Positions 43,250 through 51,087 of a stretch of DNA of 64,000 bases are shown piece by piece. The DNA lies in contig NZ_JODY01000028.1 in assembly GCF_000718015.1 (NCBI RefSeq), positions 1-64,000 of the forward strand, in the 5' to 3' direction. The notes under the pieces are model-generated. The model was given only the letters and a program-made list of their open reading frames with translations, was not told where the DNA came from and did not search any database. Each line of letters opens with the position of its first letter. Within the stretch, counting starts at the first letter, position 1. This DNA comes from Streptomyces catenulae. Lineage in GTDB: Bacteria; Actinomycetota; Actinomycetes; Streptomycetales; Streptomycetaceae. A program made the translations under genes and the position numbers.

Positions 43250-46200
43250 CTCACACCGGAGGCCCCATGGCTGACGCGACCGGCAACCGGCCCCACGGCC
43301 GTGGCACCCGGTGGAGCGCGCCGCACGACGCCCTGCCCCTGTCCGCCGTACAGGAGGCCATGTGGATCGCCTGGCAGCGCGACCCCGAGACACCGGTCCA
43401 CGTCGTCCCGCTGACCCTGGAGGTCAGCGGCGACCTGGACACCGAGCGGCTGCGGGCGGCCGTCACCGAACTGGCCCGCCGCCACCCCATACTGCGGGCC
43501 CGCGTCGAACCGGGCGCCACGGGAACCCGACTGACCTGGGCCGGGGCGCCTCCCGTCCCGTTCGAGGTCCGTGCCGTCGGCGTGGCCGCCGATGAAGCCG
43601 TCGCGGCCGCCCGACGCCCCCTCGACCTGAGCCGCGGCCCGCTGGCCCGCGCCGCGGTGCTGCGCTGCCCGGACCGCACCGTGCTGCTGCTCACCGTCCA
43701 CCACCTGGTCCTGGACGGCACCTCGGTCCCCCTGCTCCTCGACGACCTGCGCCGCGCCTACGCGGGCGACCCGCTCGGCGGGCCGGACGCCCCCGGCCCG
43801 CTCGTCGCCCACGCCCGGCGCTCGTGGGAACTGGCCCTCGGGGACGACGGCGCGCCGCTGCGCGCGTACTGGCGTACCGCGCTCGCGGGAAGCACCGCCC
43901 CGGCCCGCCCGCTGCCCGTACGGGCCGAACCGACCGGCTACCGGCAGCGGCCCTGCGCCATCGACCCCGAACTGGTCCGGCGCGCCCGGAAGCTCGCCCG
44001 CGAACTGGACGTCACCTACTTCACGGTCATCTTCGCCGCCCTCTTCGTCACCCTGCACCGCCACACCGACGCCGACGACCTCATCGTCTCCGCGCCCTAC
44101 CACGGACGGCCCGATCCGGCCCTCGCCGAGCGGGTCGGCTGCTTCGTCAACGTCCTGCCCTACCGCGAGCGGCTGTCCGGCGCGCGCACCTACGCGGAGC
44201 TGCTGACCGGCCTGCGCGCCCAGGTGCGCACCGGCACCGCCCACGGTGAGCTGCCGCTGCCCGCGATCCTGCGGGCCGCGGACCTGTCGGCGCCGGACGA
44301 GCGGGACCGCACCCACCAGGTGGTCCTCTCGTACACGCAGTTCAGCAACCACGAGGGCAACGGCGGGCGCGGCGCCGACGTGAGCCGGATCGCGCTCACC
44401 GGCGGGGACGCACCCGCCGAGCTGCGCCTCCTGGACCTGGCCGATGTGGCGGACCACCGGCTCACCGCCCTGCTCGTCGAGGACGGCCGCGGCAGCCGCA
44501 TGCTGTGGAAGGACCCGCACGGCACACTGGGCGCGGACCTGCTCGCCTCACTGGCCGACGACCACCTCGCCGTCGTGGCGGACATGGTCGACGCCCCGCA
44601 CCGCACCCTCGCCGAGGCCCGGGACACACTGCCCGCGCTCGGCGTTCCGCCCGCGCCCCCCGGCCCCGCGGCACCCGCGCCGACGGCCGCGGACGGGCCG
44701 CGACCGGACGGGCCGCCCACGCCCGCTCCCGTGGCCCGCACGCCCATCACCTCCCTGACCTCGCCCACCGCCGCCGCGCTCGCCGAGATCTGGCAGCAGG
44801 TCCTGGGCGCGCCCGTGACCTCGGTCGAGGACTCCTTCTTCGAGATGGGCGGGCACTCCCTGCTCGCCACCACGCTTCTGACCCGGATCGGTCGGCGGTT
44901 CGGCGTCGAGCTGTCCTTGCGCGAACTCTTCGGCCACCCCGGCTTCAGCGAGCTGGTCCGGGCCATCGACGCGCGCCGGACCCCCGCCCCGGCCGCGGAC
45001 CGGTCCCGGGTCCGGCCCGCCGCGGACGCCCCGGTGGCCCGCCCCGCGCCCGGAGAGGCGTTCCCGGCCTCCGGTTTCCAGGAGAGCATCTGGTTCGCCC
45101 AGCGCCTGGACCCCGTCCACGCGACCTATCACGTACCGCTGTCCTGGGAGGTGACGGGAGACCTGGACCCGGCGGCGCTGCGCCGCGCGCTCGCCCTGCT
45201 GATCTCCCGGCACGAGATCCTGCGCACCCGCTTCGTCGACCGCGACGGCCGCCTGTACCAGGAGGTCGCCGAGGCGTGGACGCCCGACGTGGAGCAGGCC
45301 GACCTCACCCGGTGGAGCGCGGCCGAGCGTGCGGAACGGGTGCGGCGCTGGGCGGCCGACGCCGCGCACGACCTGGTGCCGCACAGCGGACGGCTGCTGC
45401 GCGCCGCCCTGTTCACGGTGGCGCCGCACCGCCACGTCCTGGCGTTCTGCGTCCACCACCTCGTTCTCGACGGCGAGTCGGTGCCGCTGTTCGTACGGGA
45501 GTTGGAGCGCTGTTACGCGGCGACCGGAGCGGCGGCGGCCCTGCCACCGGCGCCCCCGCACCAGTACCGCGACCTGGTGGCCGCCGAGCGGAACGGAGCG
45601 TCGGCGGTCGGCCTCGCGTACTGGCGCGAGCGGCTGGCGGGCGCCCCCAGCTCCCTGGACCTCGGCGCACCCGCCGCCCCCGAGCCGCCGGGGAACCTCG
45701 GGCTGCGGCTGGCGCCCGACCTGGCCGGGCGGCTGCTGCCCGTGCAGCGCGCCGAGAAGACCTCGGCCTTCATCATCCAGGCCACCGCGGTCGCCGCGGC
45801 ACTGCACCGCTGGACCGGGCGGGAGGAACTGACCTTCGGCATCCCGGTGGCGAGCCGTGGCGAGGCGGCATTCCAGGACGTCATCGGGCCGTGCCTGAAC
45901 ACGCTGGTGCTGCGCTCCCGCTGCACACCCGAGACATCACTCGCCGCATTGCTGCGGGCCGTCCGGGAGGACGTCATCGCGGCCTTCGAGCACCGCGCGA
46001 CCCCGTTCGACGACGTGGTGCGCGCCCTCGCGCCGACACGGTCCCGCGGGCACACCCCGTACGTCGACGTCCTGCTCAACAGCGTCAGCCTCACCCGCTG
46101 GTCGGGGAGGCTCGGCGGGGCCGAGCTGACTCCGGTGGACTTCGTCGCCGCGCGCACGGAAACCAGCAAGTTCCCGCTGACCCTCACCTTCGCGGAGAAC

Positions 46201-46377
46201 GGCACCACGCTACGGGGCTCGCTGGCCTATCGCGGCGACCGGATCAGCGGTGCGTCCGCCGGGGAACTGGCGGAGGAAATCTCCGTGGTTCTCCATGAAT
46301 TCGGTGCGCTTCTCCGCCAGCCGGTGTTCACTCCCCGGCCCCTCGAACTCTCGGGAAGGAATCACGAGAACTCATGA
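43246..46377 (+). CDS. NRPS protein C-PCP-C without adenylation domain
   Basis: A 1043-residue protein with C1 (about 28-450, HHLVLDG at 152-158), a Pro/Ala linker, a PCP (about 505-575, Ser538 in SFFEMGGHSLLA), and C2 (about 600-1030, HHLVLDG near 736-742). No A domain is present, so the PCP must be charged in trans, probably by the Thr-type A protein encoded just before. C1 would join the upstream peptide to that residue. The terminal C2 could release the chain onto an amine or other nucleophile, or by cyclisation, in place of a thioesterase. Alternatively C2 passes the chain to the discrete PCP. ATGA overlaps at both ends. Confidence 0.92.
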   Translation: MTHTGGPMADATGNRPHGRGTRWSAPHDALPLSAVQEAMWIAWQRDPETPVHVVPLTLEVSGDLDTERLRAAVTELARRHPILRARVEPGATGTRLTWAGAPPVPFEVRAVGVAADEAVAAARRPLDLSRGPLARAAVLRCPDRTVLLLTVHHLVLDGTSVPLLLDDLRRAYAGDPLGGPDAPGPLVAHARRSWELALGDDGAPLRAYWRTALAGSTAPARPLPVRAEPTGYRQRPCAIDPELVRRARKLARELDVTYFTVIFAALFVTLHRHTDADDLIVSAPYHGRPDPALAERVGCFVNVLPYRERLSGARTYAELLTGLRAQVRTGTAHGELPLPAILRAADLSAPDERDRTHQVVLSYTQFSNHEGNGGRGADVSRIALTGGDAPAELRLLDLADVADHRLTALLVEDGRGSRMLWKDPHGTLGADLLASLADDHLAVVADMVDAPHRTLAEARDTLPALGVPPAPPGPAAPAPTAADGPRPDGPPTPAPVARTPITSLTSPTAAALAEIWQQVLGAPVTSVEDSFFEMGGHSLLATTLLTRIGRRFGVELSLRELFGHPGFSELVRAIDARRTPAPAADRSRVRPAADAPVARPAPGEAFPASGFQESIWFAQRLDPVHATYHVPLSWEVTGDLDPAALRRALALLISRHEILRTRFVDRDGRLYQEVAEAWTPDVEQADLTRWSAAERAERVRRWAADAAHDLVPHSGRLLRAALFTVAPHRHVLAFCVHHLVLDGESVPLFVRELERCYAATGAAAALPPAPPHQYRDLVAAERNGASAVGLAYWRERLAGAPSSLDLGAPAAPEPPGNLGLRLAPDLAGRLLPVQRAEKTSAFIIQATAVAAALHRWTGREELTFGIPVASRGEAAFQDVIGPCLNTLVLRSRCTPETSLAALLRAVREDVIAAFEHRATPFDDVVRALAPTRSRGHTPYVDVLLNSVSLTRWSGRLGGAELTPVDFVAARTETSKFPLTLTFAENGTTLRGSLAYRGDRISGASAGELAEEISVVLHEFGALLRQPVFTPRPLELSGRNHENS

Positions 46378-47261
46378 ATGCATTCCGGTTCGGGGTCAAC
46401 CTGAACTCCGCGACGGGACACCGGGAATGGACGGACAAGTGCCGTGCCGCGGAAGCGCTCGGCTACGACGTCCTCACGGTGCCGGACCACCTCGGTGTGC
46501 AGGCCCCCTTTCCCGCGCTGGTCGCCGCCGCTTCGGTGACCGAGCGCATCCGGGTGGCCCCTTTCGTGCTCAACAGCGCCTTCTGGAACCCGGTGCTGCT
46601 GGCCCGTGAGGTGATGACGACGGACCGGCTCACCGACCGGCGGCTCGACGTGGGGCTGGGCACCGGATACGTCCGCGCGGAGTTCGACAAGGCCGGCGTG
46701 GAATGGGGTACGGCCGGAAGCCGGGTGAACCGCCTGGAGGAGACGGTCGTCGAATTGACACGGCTGCTGGACAATCCCCGTGAACTCGGCGACACCCAAC
46801 CCCCGTTCCGTCCCCCCGTGGTGATCGGCGGCAACGGTGACCGGGTGCTGCGGCTGGCCGCGCGGCATGCCGACATCGTCGCGTTCACCGGCGCCACCCT
46901 CAAGCCCGGTGCGCGTCGGGGTACGTTGGAGCTGCTGGACGCCGCCGCGGTCGCGGAACGGGTCGGCTGTTTCGAGCGAGCGGCCGGGGAGCGCGCCGCC
47001 CGTGTCGAGCGCAACATTCTGGTCCAGGCGGTGGTGGTGACGTCCCACCGCAAGGAAGCGGCCGAGTCGTTGAGCCGCCGGATGCCCCACCTGACGGCCG
47101 AGCGGGCGGCGGACGCGCCCACGGTACTGATCGGCTCTGTGAGGGAGATCACGTCCCAGCTCCTGGAACGGCGCGATCGGTTCGGCTTTTCGTACATCAG
47201 TGTGCATGAATCGGCCATGCGTGATTTCGCGCCGGTGGTCGAGGCGCTCGCCGGACGGTGA
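46374..47261 (+). CDS. F420/FMN-dependent luciferase-like oxidoreductase
   Basis: A 295-residue TIM-barrel luciferase-like protein closest to the probable F420-dependent MSMEG_2516-type group. Signatures: FRFGVNLNSATGHREWTDKC, LGYDVLTVPDHLGVQAPFPA, DRRLDVGLGTGYVRAEFDKA, PPVVIGGNGDRVLRLAARHA, and a C-terminal FGFSYISVHE. Last gene of the operon, overlapping the C-PCP-C stop in ATGA. As the line lacks a ketoreductase, this enzyme may reduce the beta-keto group using F420H2, a role reported for a related oxidoreductase in pepstatin biosynthesis. Oxidation or hydroxylation with FMN is the alternative. Confidence 0.88.
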   Translation: MNAFRFGVNLNSATGHREWTDKCRAAEALGYDVLTVPDHLGVQAPFPALVAAASVTERIRVAPFVLNSAFWNPVLLAREVMTTDRLTDRRLDVGLGTGYVRAEFDKAGVEWGTAGSRVNRLEETVVELTRLLDNPRELGDTQPPFRPPVVIGGNGDRVLRLAARHADIVAFTGATLKPGARRGTLELLDAAAVAERVGCFERAAGERAARVERNILVQAVVVTSHRKEAAESLSRRMPHLTAERAADAPTVLIGSVREITSQLLERRDRFGFSYISVHESAMRDFAPVVEALAGR

Positions 47262-47271
47262 TGTGCCGGTA

Positions 47272-47312
47272 GGTGGCGCCGGGGTCGAGGAGCGTCGGGG
47301 CCCGGCACCACC
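47272..47312 (+). terminator. Candidate hairpin after the NRPS-PKS operon
   Basis: Arms 47272-47283 and 47301-47312 pair over 12 bases with one mismatch around a 17-base loop, 11 bases after the oxidoreductase stop. No T tract follows, so termination is likely but not certain. Confidence 0.55.
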
Positions 47313-47327
47313 GCCGGAACGGGTGAC

Positions 47328-47385
47328 TGAAAACGATCATCCCGAAGACGCCATATCTCAGCCCAAAGTTTAAAAATGATTATCC
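47328..47385. promoter_or_regulatory. AT-rich control region with two Zur/Fur-like 15-bp repeats
   Basis: TGAAAACGATCATCC (47328-47342) and TAAAAATGATTATCC (47371-47385) are imperfect direct repeats 43 bases apart. By eye they match 11 and 12 of 15 positions of the actinobacterial zinc-regulator (Zur) consensus TGAAAATGATTTTCA. The surrounding 47340-47395 is unusually AT-rich for this genome. It lies upstream of luxR. The metal link is a guess from the pattern only. Confidence 0.4.
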
Positions 47386-47449
47386 GAATAAGGGATTCCG
47401 GTTGGGTTACGTTGGTTCCGACCACATGACCCGTGCATGCGAGGGGTTG

Positions 47450-47483
47450 CCGGAATGTGTCAAGCACGTACGACACATTCCGG
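47450..47483. promoter_or_regulatory. 12-bp perfect inverted repeat upstream of luxR
   Basis: CCGGAATGTGTC (47450-47461) and GACACATTCCGG (47472-47483) are perfect complements around a ten-base spacer AAGCACGTAC. It ends 91 bases before the LuxR start. With no T tract and this position it looks like an operator for a dimeric regulator rather than a terminator. Confidence 0.7.
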
Positions 47484-47574
47484 TACGGCATGACACGGCC
47501 CCACGCAACGGACCGCTCTCTCCCGTCAGGAGGGGCGGCCCGATGGCGCGGGGCGCCCTAGCAGGGGGGAATCC

Positions 47575-48213
47575 TTGGGAAGCTCGATTGCCGTAGCCGT
47601 GCTCGCCGATGACCCCATCACGGAAGAGGGGGCCATTGTGCGGTTGGCGTCGTACGAGGAGATAGCGCCGCGTCCCCTGGACTGCCGGACCGCTGATGTG
47701 CTCCTGGTGCTGGCCAACGAAGTGACCGGGACCATGCTGACGAGAGTGGAGCGCGTCGGCCGCGAGTGCGCCCGCAACGGCCGTCGGCTGCCCGTCGTGC
47801 TCGTCGCCAACGAATTCCCGGAACACTCCATGCTGCGCGCGATCGGCCTCGGACTGGTCAGCCTGCTGCACCGGCGCAACAGCAGCTTCGACGCCGTGGT
47901 GCGCGCCGTCGTGGCGGCTGCACCCGGCCGCGCGAAACCGGGCGACGGCGTGCAGCAGCGGCTGATCAGCCAGATCCATGCGCTCCGGGACAACGCCCTG
48001 GTACCGCACGGCCTCAATGTCGCGGGCCTGGTGGACAGAGAGGTCGAGGTGCTCGGGCTGCTCGCCGACGGTCTGAACACCAAAGAGGTGGCGGAAAAGA
48101 TCGGCCGCTCCGAGCGCACGGTCAAGAGCGTCATCCACGATCTGGTGGCCCGCCACAACCTGAGAAACCGCACCCACGCCGTGGCCTTCGCCCTCCGTAC
48201 CGGCGTGCTGTGA
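47575..48213 (+). CDS. LuxR-type regulator with atypical receiver domain
   Basis: A 212-residue NarL/FixJ-like protein starting at TTG after a G-rich ribosome site. The C-terminal LuxR HTH is normal: DREVEVLGLLADGLNTKEVA, then EKIGRSERTVKSVIHDLVAR. The N-terminal receiver keeps an acidic pair (LADDPITEEG), but the phosphorylation site strand reads ADVLLVLANEVTG with no Asp, and the conserved Lys region reads LLHRRNSSF. It is therefore probably not switched by phosphorylation and may bind a ligand or end product. Its place after the NRPS-PKS operon makes it the likely pathway activator. Confidence 0.88.
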   Translation: MGSSIAVAVLADDPITEEGAIVRLASYEEIAPRPLDCRTADVLLVLANEVTGTMLTRVERVGRECARNGRRLPVVLVANEFPEHSMLRAIGLGLVSLLHRRNSSFDAVVRAVVAAAPGRAKPGDGVQQRLISQIHALRDNALVPHGLNVAGLVDREVEVLGLLADGLNTKEVAEKIGRSERTVKSVIHDLVARHNLRNRTHAVAFALRTGVL

Positions 48214-48400
48214 CCCGACGCGCCCCGGCGCCACCCGGTCTCGACGGGCCGAGGGAACAAGGCGAGGGCACCTGACCGGGAACGGGGCGCGGTCGGCGTC
48301 ATCGTGCAGGCACTCGGCGTCCGGCAGGCCCGCGTGCCCCCGGCCGCCCCAGGGCCATGAGACAGACCCGGCGGCCGACGAATCGGGGCCACCGGGCCTG

Positions 48401-48439
48401 TTACACGCTGTTCTGGTCTACTTACACGCTGTTCTGGTC
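48401..48439. repeat. 18-bp tandem direct repeat
   Basis: TTACACGCTGTTCTGGTC occurs at 48401-48418 and 48422-48439 (21-base period), just after the stop of the secreted peptide gene on the minus strand. Less GC-rich than its surroundings; function unknown. Confidence 0.85.
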
Positions 48440-48442
48440 AGC

Positions 48443-48754
48443 TCAGACGTCCACGGCCTCTGTCGGGCCCGCCCCGCTCGGCGGGTTGACCCGTCCTGCC
48501 GGGCTGACCCTCGTCGACCTGGTCTTCATCGCCGGGCTGGCCTTCGGCGCGGCGACCTTCCTTGCCGGGCTGACCTTCGTCGAATTGGGCCTGTCCGCCG
48601 GGCGCACCACCGGCGGGGCGCTCTTCCCCGCGACGGTGGCCGACTCCGTCGACCCGGCGGACGCGGCTCCGGCTCCGGCTCCGGCGACTCCGGCGGTGAG
48701 CACGGCGGCAGTGGCCACAGCGGCAGTGGCCACAGCGGCAGTACGGCGTTTCAT
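48443..48754 (-). CDS. Small basic secreted protein with internal repeats
   Basis: A 103-residue protein with signal peptide MKRRTAAVATAAVATAAVLT, itself built on a 15-base DNA repeat, and an Ala/Gly cleavage zone near residue 30. The mature part is Pro/Ser/Lys-rich with a repeated S-P-A-R/G-K/R-V pattern (TKVSPARKV, PKASPAMKT, TRVSPAGRV). No Cys, no enzyme motif. GGGGGAG lies three bases before the ATG. It is unrecognised; a cell-wall-associated or antimicrobial-like cationic peptide are possibilities. Adjacent to, and convergent with, the luxR gene. Confidence 0.65.
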   Translation of the reverse strand: MKRRTAAVATAAVATAAVLTAGVAGAGAGAASAGSTESATVAGKSAPPVVRPADRPNSTKVSPARKVAAPKASPAMKTRSTRVSPAGRVNPPSGAGPTEAVDV

Positions 48755-48858
48755 GGTCTCCCCCTTGACTTCCGACAACCATCCACCACCATCCGCCGGA
48801 CATGACATCTGGTCAACAGACTGGCCAGCTACAGGCCGCCCCTATGTGTTGGTCACGG

Positions 48859-49572
48859 TCACGGTCGCTCGTTGCGGCGTGCGACGAGGGCGGTCGGCTC
48901 GTAGGGGGCCGAGTCGGCGAACAGTCCGTCCAGGGCGGCCCATTGCAGGAGAAGAATGGTCTTGCCGTCGGTGATGCGTCCGTCGCGGGTCATGGCGAGG
49001 GCTTCGGCGAAGGGTAGTTCGAGCACTTCGATGTCCTCGCCCTCTTCCTCCAACCCGCCGCCGTTTCCGGTGCGGTCGGCGGGAGTGTAGGGGGCGGCGT
49101 AGAAGTGCAGGCGCTCGGTGACCGAGCCGGGGCTCATGTAGGCGTCGAGGACGTGGGTGAGCGGGCCGAGGGTGACACCGAGTTCCTCGGCGCTCTCGCG
49201 CCGGATGGCGGTGAGCGGGTCGTCTCCGTCGAGCAGCCCGGCTGCGGCCTCGACGAGCATGCCGTCCGGGTGGTCGTTGACGTAGGCCGGGTAGCGGAAC
49301 TGGCGGGTGAGCAGCACACGGCCGCGCTTCGCGTCGAAGGGCAGGACGACCGCGCCGTTGCCGCGGTCGTAGGTCTCGCGCTGCTGGGTGACCCAGCGTC
49401 CGTCGCGACGTCGGTGGTCGAAGGTGGTGCGGCGCAGGACGTGCCAGCCCTGAGAAGTGAGCTCCACATCGCGGACCACGACGTCGGGGTTGCGTGCCAG
49501 ATCGCGTCCGGCGCGGTCGAGGCCGGTGCGGCCACGGTGGTCGGGGGTGTCGATGCCGGGGCGGGCGTTCAC
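48859..49572 (-). CDS. NUDIX hydrolase (GDP-mannose/ADP-ribose pyrophosphatase-like)
   Basis: A 237-residue NUDIX protein resembling NudK/ADP-ribose pyrophosphatases. The NUDIX box reads AAAGLLDGDDPLTAIRRESA followed by EELGVTLG; the first Glu of G-x5-E is an Asp here, while the catalytic REsaEELG is intact. LTRQFRYPAY and the AYMSPGSVTERLHFYAA segment are family features. It should cut a nucleoside-diphosphate sugar or similar. GTG start after AGGAG, overlapping the stop of the next upstream gene in GTGA, so the two are translated together. Confidence 0.88.
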   Translation of the reverse strand: MNARPGIDTPDHRGRTGLDRAGRDLARNPDVVVRDVELTSQGWHVLRRTTFDHRRRDGRWVTQQRETYDRGNGAVVLPFDAKRGRVLLTRQFRYPAYVNDHPDGMLVEAAAGLLDGDDPLTAIRRESAEELGVTLGPLTHVLDAYMSPGSVTERLHFYAAPYTPADRTGNGGGLEEEGEDIEVLELPFAEALAMTRDGRITDGKTILLLQWAALDGLFADSAPYEPTALVARRNERP

Positions 49573-49952
49573 GCGGTCTCCTGCGGGACGCGGCGCGGGA
49601 TCTCGTCCACGTCGTGGTGGACAGGCAGGCCGCGGCGGTGGGCGGTGGCGACGTCCTGATCGGCTCCGGTGGAGTCGCCGGGAAGCCGGAGTACCGCGTC
49701 GCGGTGGGCGAGCGGGCGCTCGGCGGCCGGGTGGAGAACCCGGTCGGTGGGCGGACCGTTGGGGCCTGCGCCGGTCGAGCGCGGCACCGGCCGGGCGACC
49801 CGCTTCCCGATCACGGGTGGATGACCGGCGGCGAAGACCGGCCACGCCGCCGTTTCGAGGCGGGCGAGGTCGGCGGTCATGGCCTGCGGGTCGCCGTCGG
49901 TGCCGGAGCGGTGAGGCCCGGCGAGGGGGATGAGCATCGGCTTGTCGGACAT
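49569..49952 (-). CDS. Nucleoside 2-deoxyribosyltransferase-like (DUF4406-type) protein
   Basis: A 127-residue protein with a Rossmann-like start MLIPLAGPHRSGTDGDPQAM and an end VLRLPGDSTGADQDVATA that matches the nucleoside deoxyribosyltransferase-like/DUF4406 pattern (R-x-PG-S-GAD-D). The middle (residues 50-80) is Arg/Pro-rich and less like the family. It should bind a nucleotide or sugar phosphate. First gene of an operon with the NUDIX hydrolase and divergent from the DeoR gene, which suggests nucleoside or sugar-nucleotide metabolism under DeoR control. Confidence 0.7.
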   Translation of the reverse strand: MSDKPMLIPLAGPHRSGTDGDPQAMTADLARLETAAWPVFAAGHPPVIGKRVARPVPRSTGAGPNGPPTDRVLHPAAERPLAHRDAVLRLPGDSTGADQDVATAHRRGLPVHHDVDEIPRRVPQETA

Positions 49953-50001
49953 GGCGCGCTACGATACACGCAGAAACGTGCAAGAACAGGAGAGAATACG
50001 A

Positions 50002-50760
50002 ATGCTAGCTGCCGAGCGACGCGACCACCTGCTGGCCCTGCTCGCCCGCGAGGGCAAGATCGTCGCCAAAGATGTCGCCGCCGACCTGGGAATCTCCGAG
50101 GACAGCGTGCGCCGCGACCTGCGCGACCTCGCGGCCGAGGGGCTGTGCCAACGGGTCTACGGCGGAGCGCTACCCGTGTCGCCGGCCGTCGTGGACTACA
50201 CCGCCCGGCAGACCGTCACCCCCGACGGCAAGCGCAAGGTCGCGGCAACGGCCGCCGCGCTCGTGCGGCCCGGCAACGCCCTGATCCTGGACGGCGGGAC
50301 CACGGCCCTCGCCGTCGCGTACGCGCTCCCGGCGGACCTGGCCTGCACCGTGATCACCCACAGCCCGACGGTCGCGGTCGCGCTGCTGGACCGTCCGCGG
50401 GTCGAGGTCTTCCTGCTCGGCGGCCGCGTCTTCAAGCACTCGGCGGTCGCCTGCGGCGCGGCGGCGGTCGAGGCGGCCCAGAACATCTCCGCCGACCTCT
50501 GCCTGCTCGGCGTCACCGGCGTTCACCCGCAGGCGGGACTGACCACCGGCGACGCCGAAGAGGCCGCGATGAAGCGCGCCCTGGCCGCACGGGCCGCGGA
50601 AACCTACATCCTCGCCTCGTCCGAGAAGATCGGCACAGCTTCACGCTTCCGTGTCCTGCCCTGGGAAAAGATCAGCGGGCTGATCACCGACACCGACCCC
50701 CGCCACGCAGTCGTCGAGCAACTCACCGCGCGCGGCGTGGAGGTCCTGACAGCCGACTGA
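50002..50760 (+). CDS. DeoR-family transcriptional regulator
   Basis: A 252-residue DeoR regulator. HTH: RRDHLLALLAREGKIVAKDV, then AADLGISEDSVRRDLRDLAA and GLCQRVYGGALP. The sugar-phosphate-sensing domain carries LILDGGTTALAVA and VEVFLLGGRVFKHS. The ATG at 50002 follows AGGAGAG. Divergent from the nucleoside-enzyme/NUDIX pair across 49 bases, so it likely represses them and responds to a phosphorylated sugar. Confidence 0.92.
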   Translation: MLAAERRDHLLALLAREGKIVAKDVAADLGISEDSVRRDLRDLAAEGLCQRVYGGALPVSPAVVDYTARQTVTPDGKRKVAATAAALVRPGNALILDGGTTALAVAYALPADLACTVITHSPTVAVALLDRPRVEVFLLGGRVFKHSAVACGAAAVEAAQNISADLCLLGVTGVHPQAGLTTGDAEEAAMKRALAARAAETYILASSEKIGTASRFRVLPWEKISGLITDTDPRHAVVEQLTARGVEVLTAD

Positions 50761-51087
50761 AGGCGACAGGCTGAACAAGCGACCACGGAAGAACCAGGGC
50801 GGCGAGCGGCTGGAGGGGAGTCGGCGAGAGCACGGCGCGCGACGACGTCACCGACGTGATCGGGCGGGCTGCGGGCGGCGCGGTGGGTGGCCTCCGCACG
50901 GTCCTGGGCGAAGTTCCCCAGTAGCTGTCCCCGATCCGGCCGTGAACCGGTCAGCCCGACGAGCTACGGACCCGGGCCGCGGAAATGACGGCCTCGCCGA
51001 GGGCGGCGAGAAAAAGGGCAGGCGTGTGCGAACGAGTCGTTGACAGGATGTCCGCGCTCCGTACCCGATGCGAAAGGTCCAACGACC
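50761..51087. other. Intergenic stretch, nothing recognised
   Basis: About 330 bases. A frame ending at 50924 reads DDVTDVIGRAAGGAVGGLRT before its stop and may be the tail of a lost gene, but it has no start or domain. GAAAGG near 51074 serves the RidA start. Confidence 0.4.

Noticed and set aside
47450..47483. Reading the 12-bp palindrome as a terminator of the NRPS-PKS operon
   Set aside because: A candidate hairpin lies much closer to the stop (47272-47312), and this one has no T tract and sits in the luxR promoter zone.
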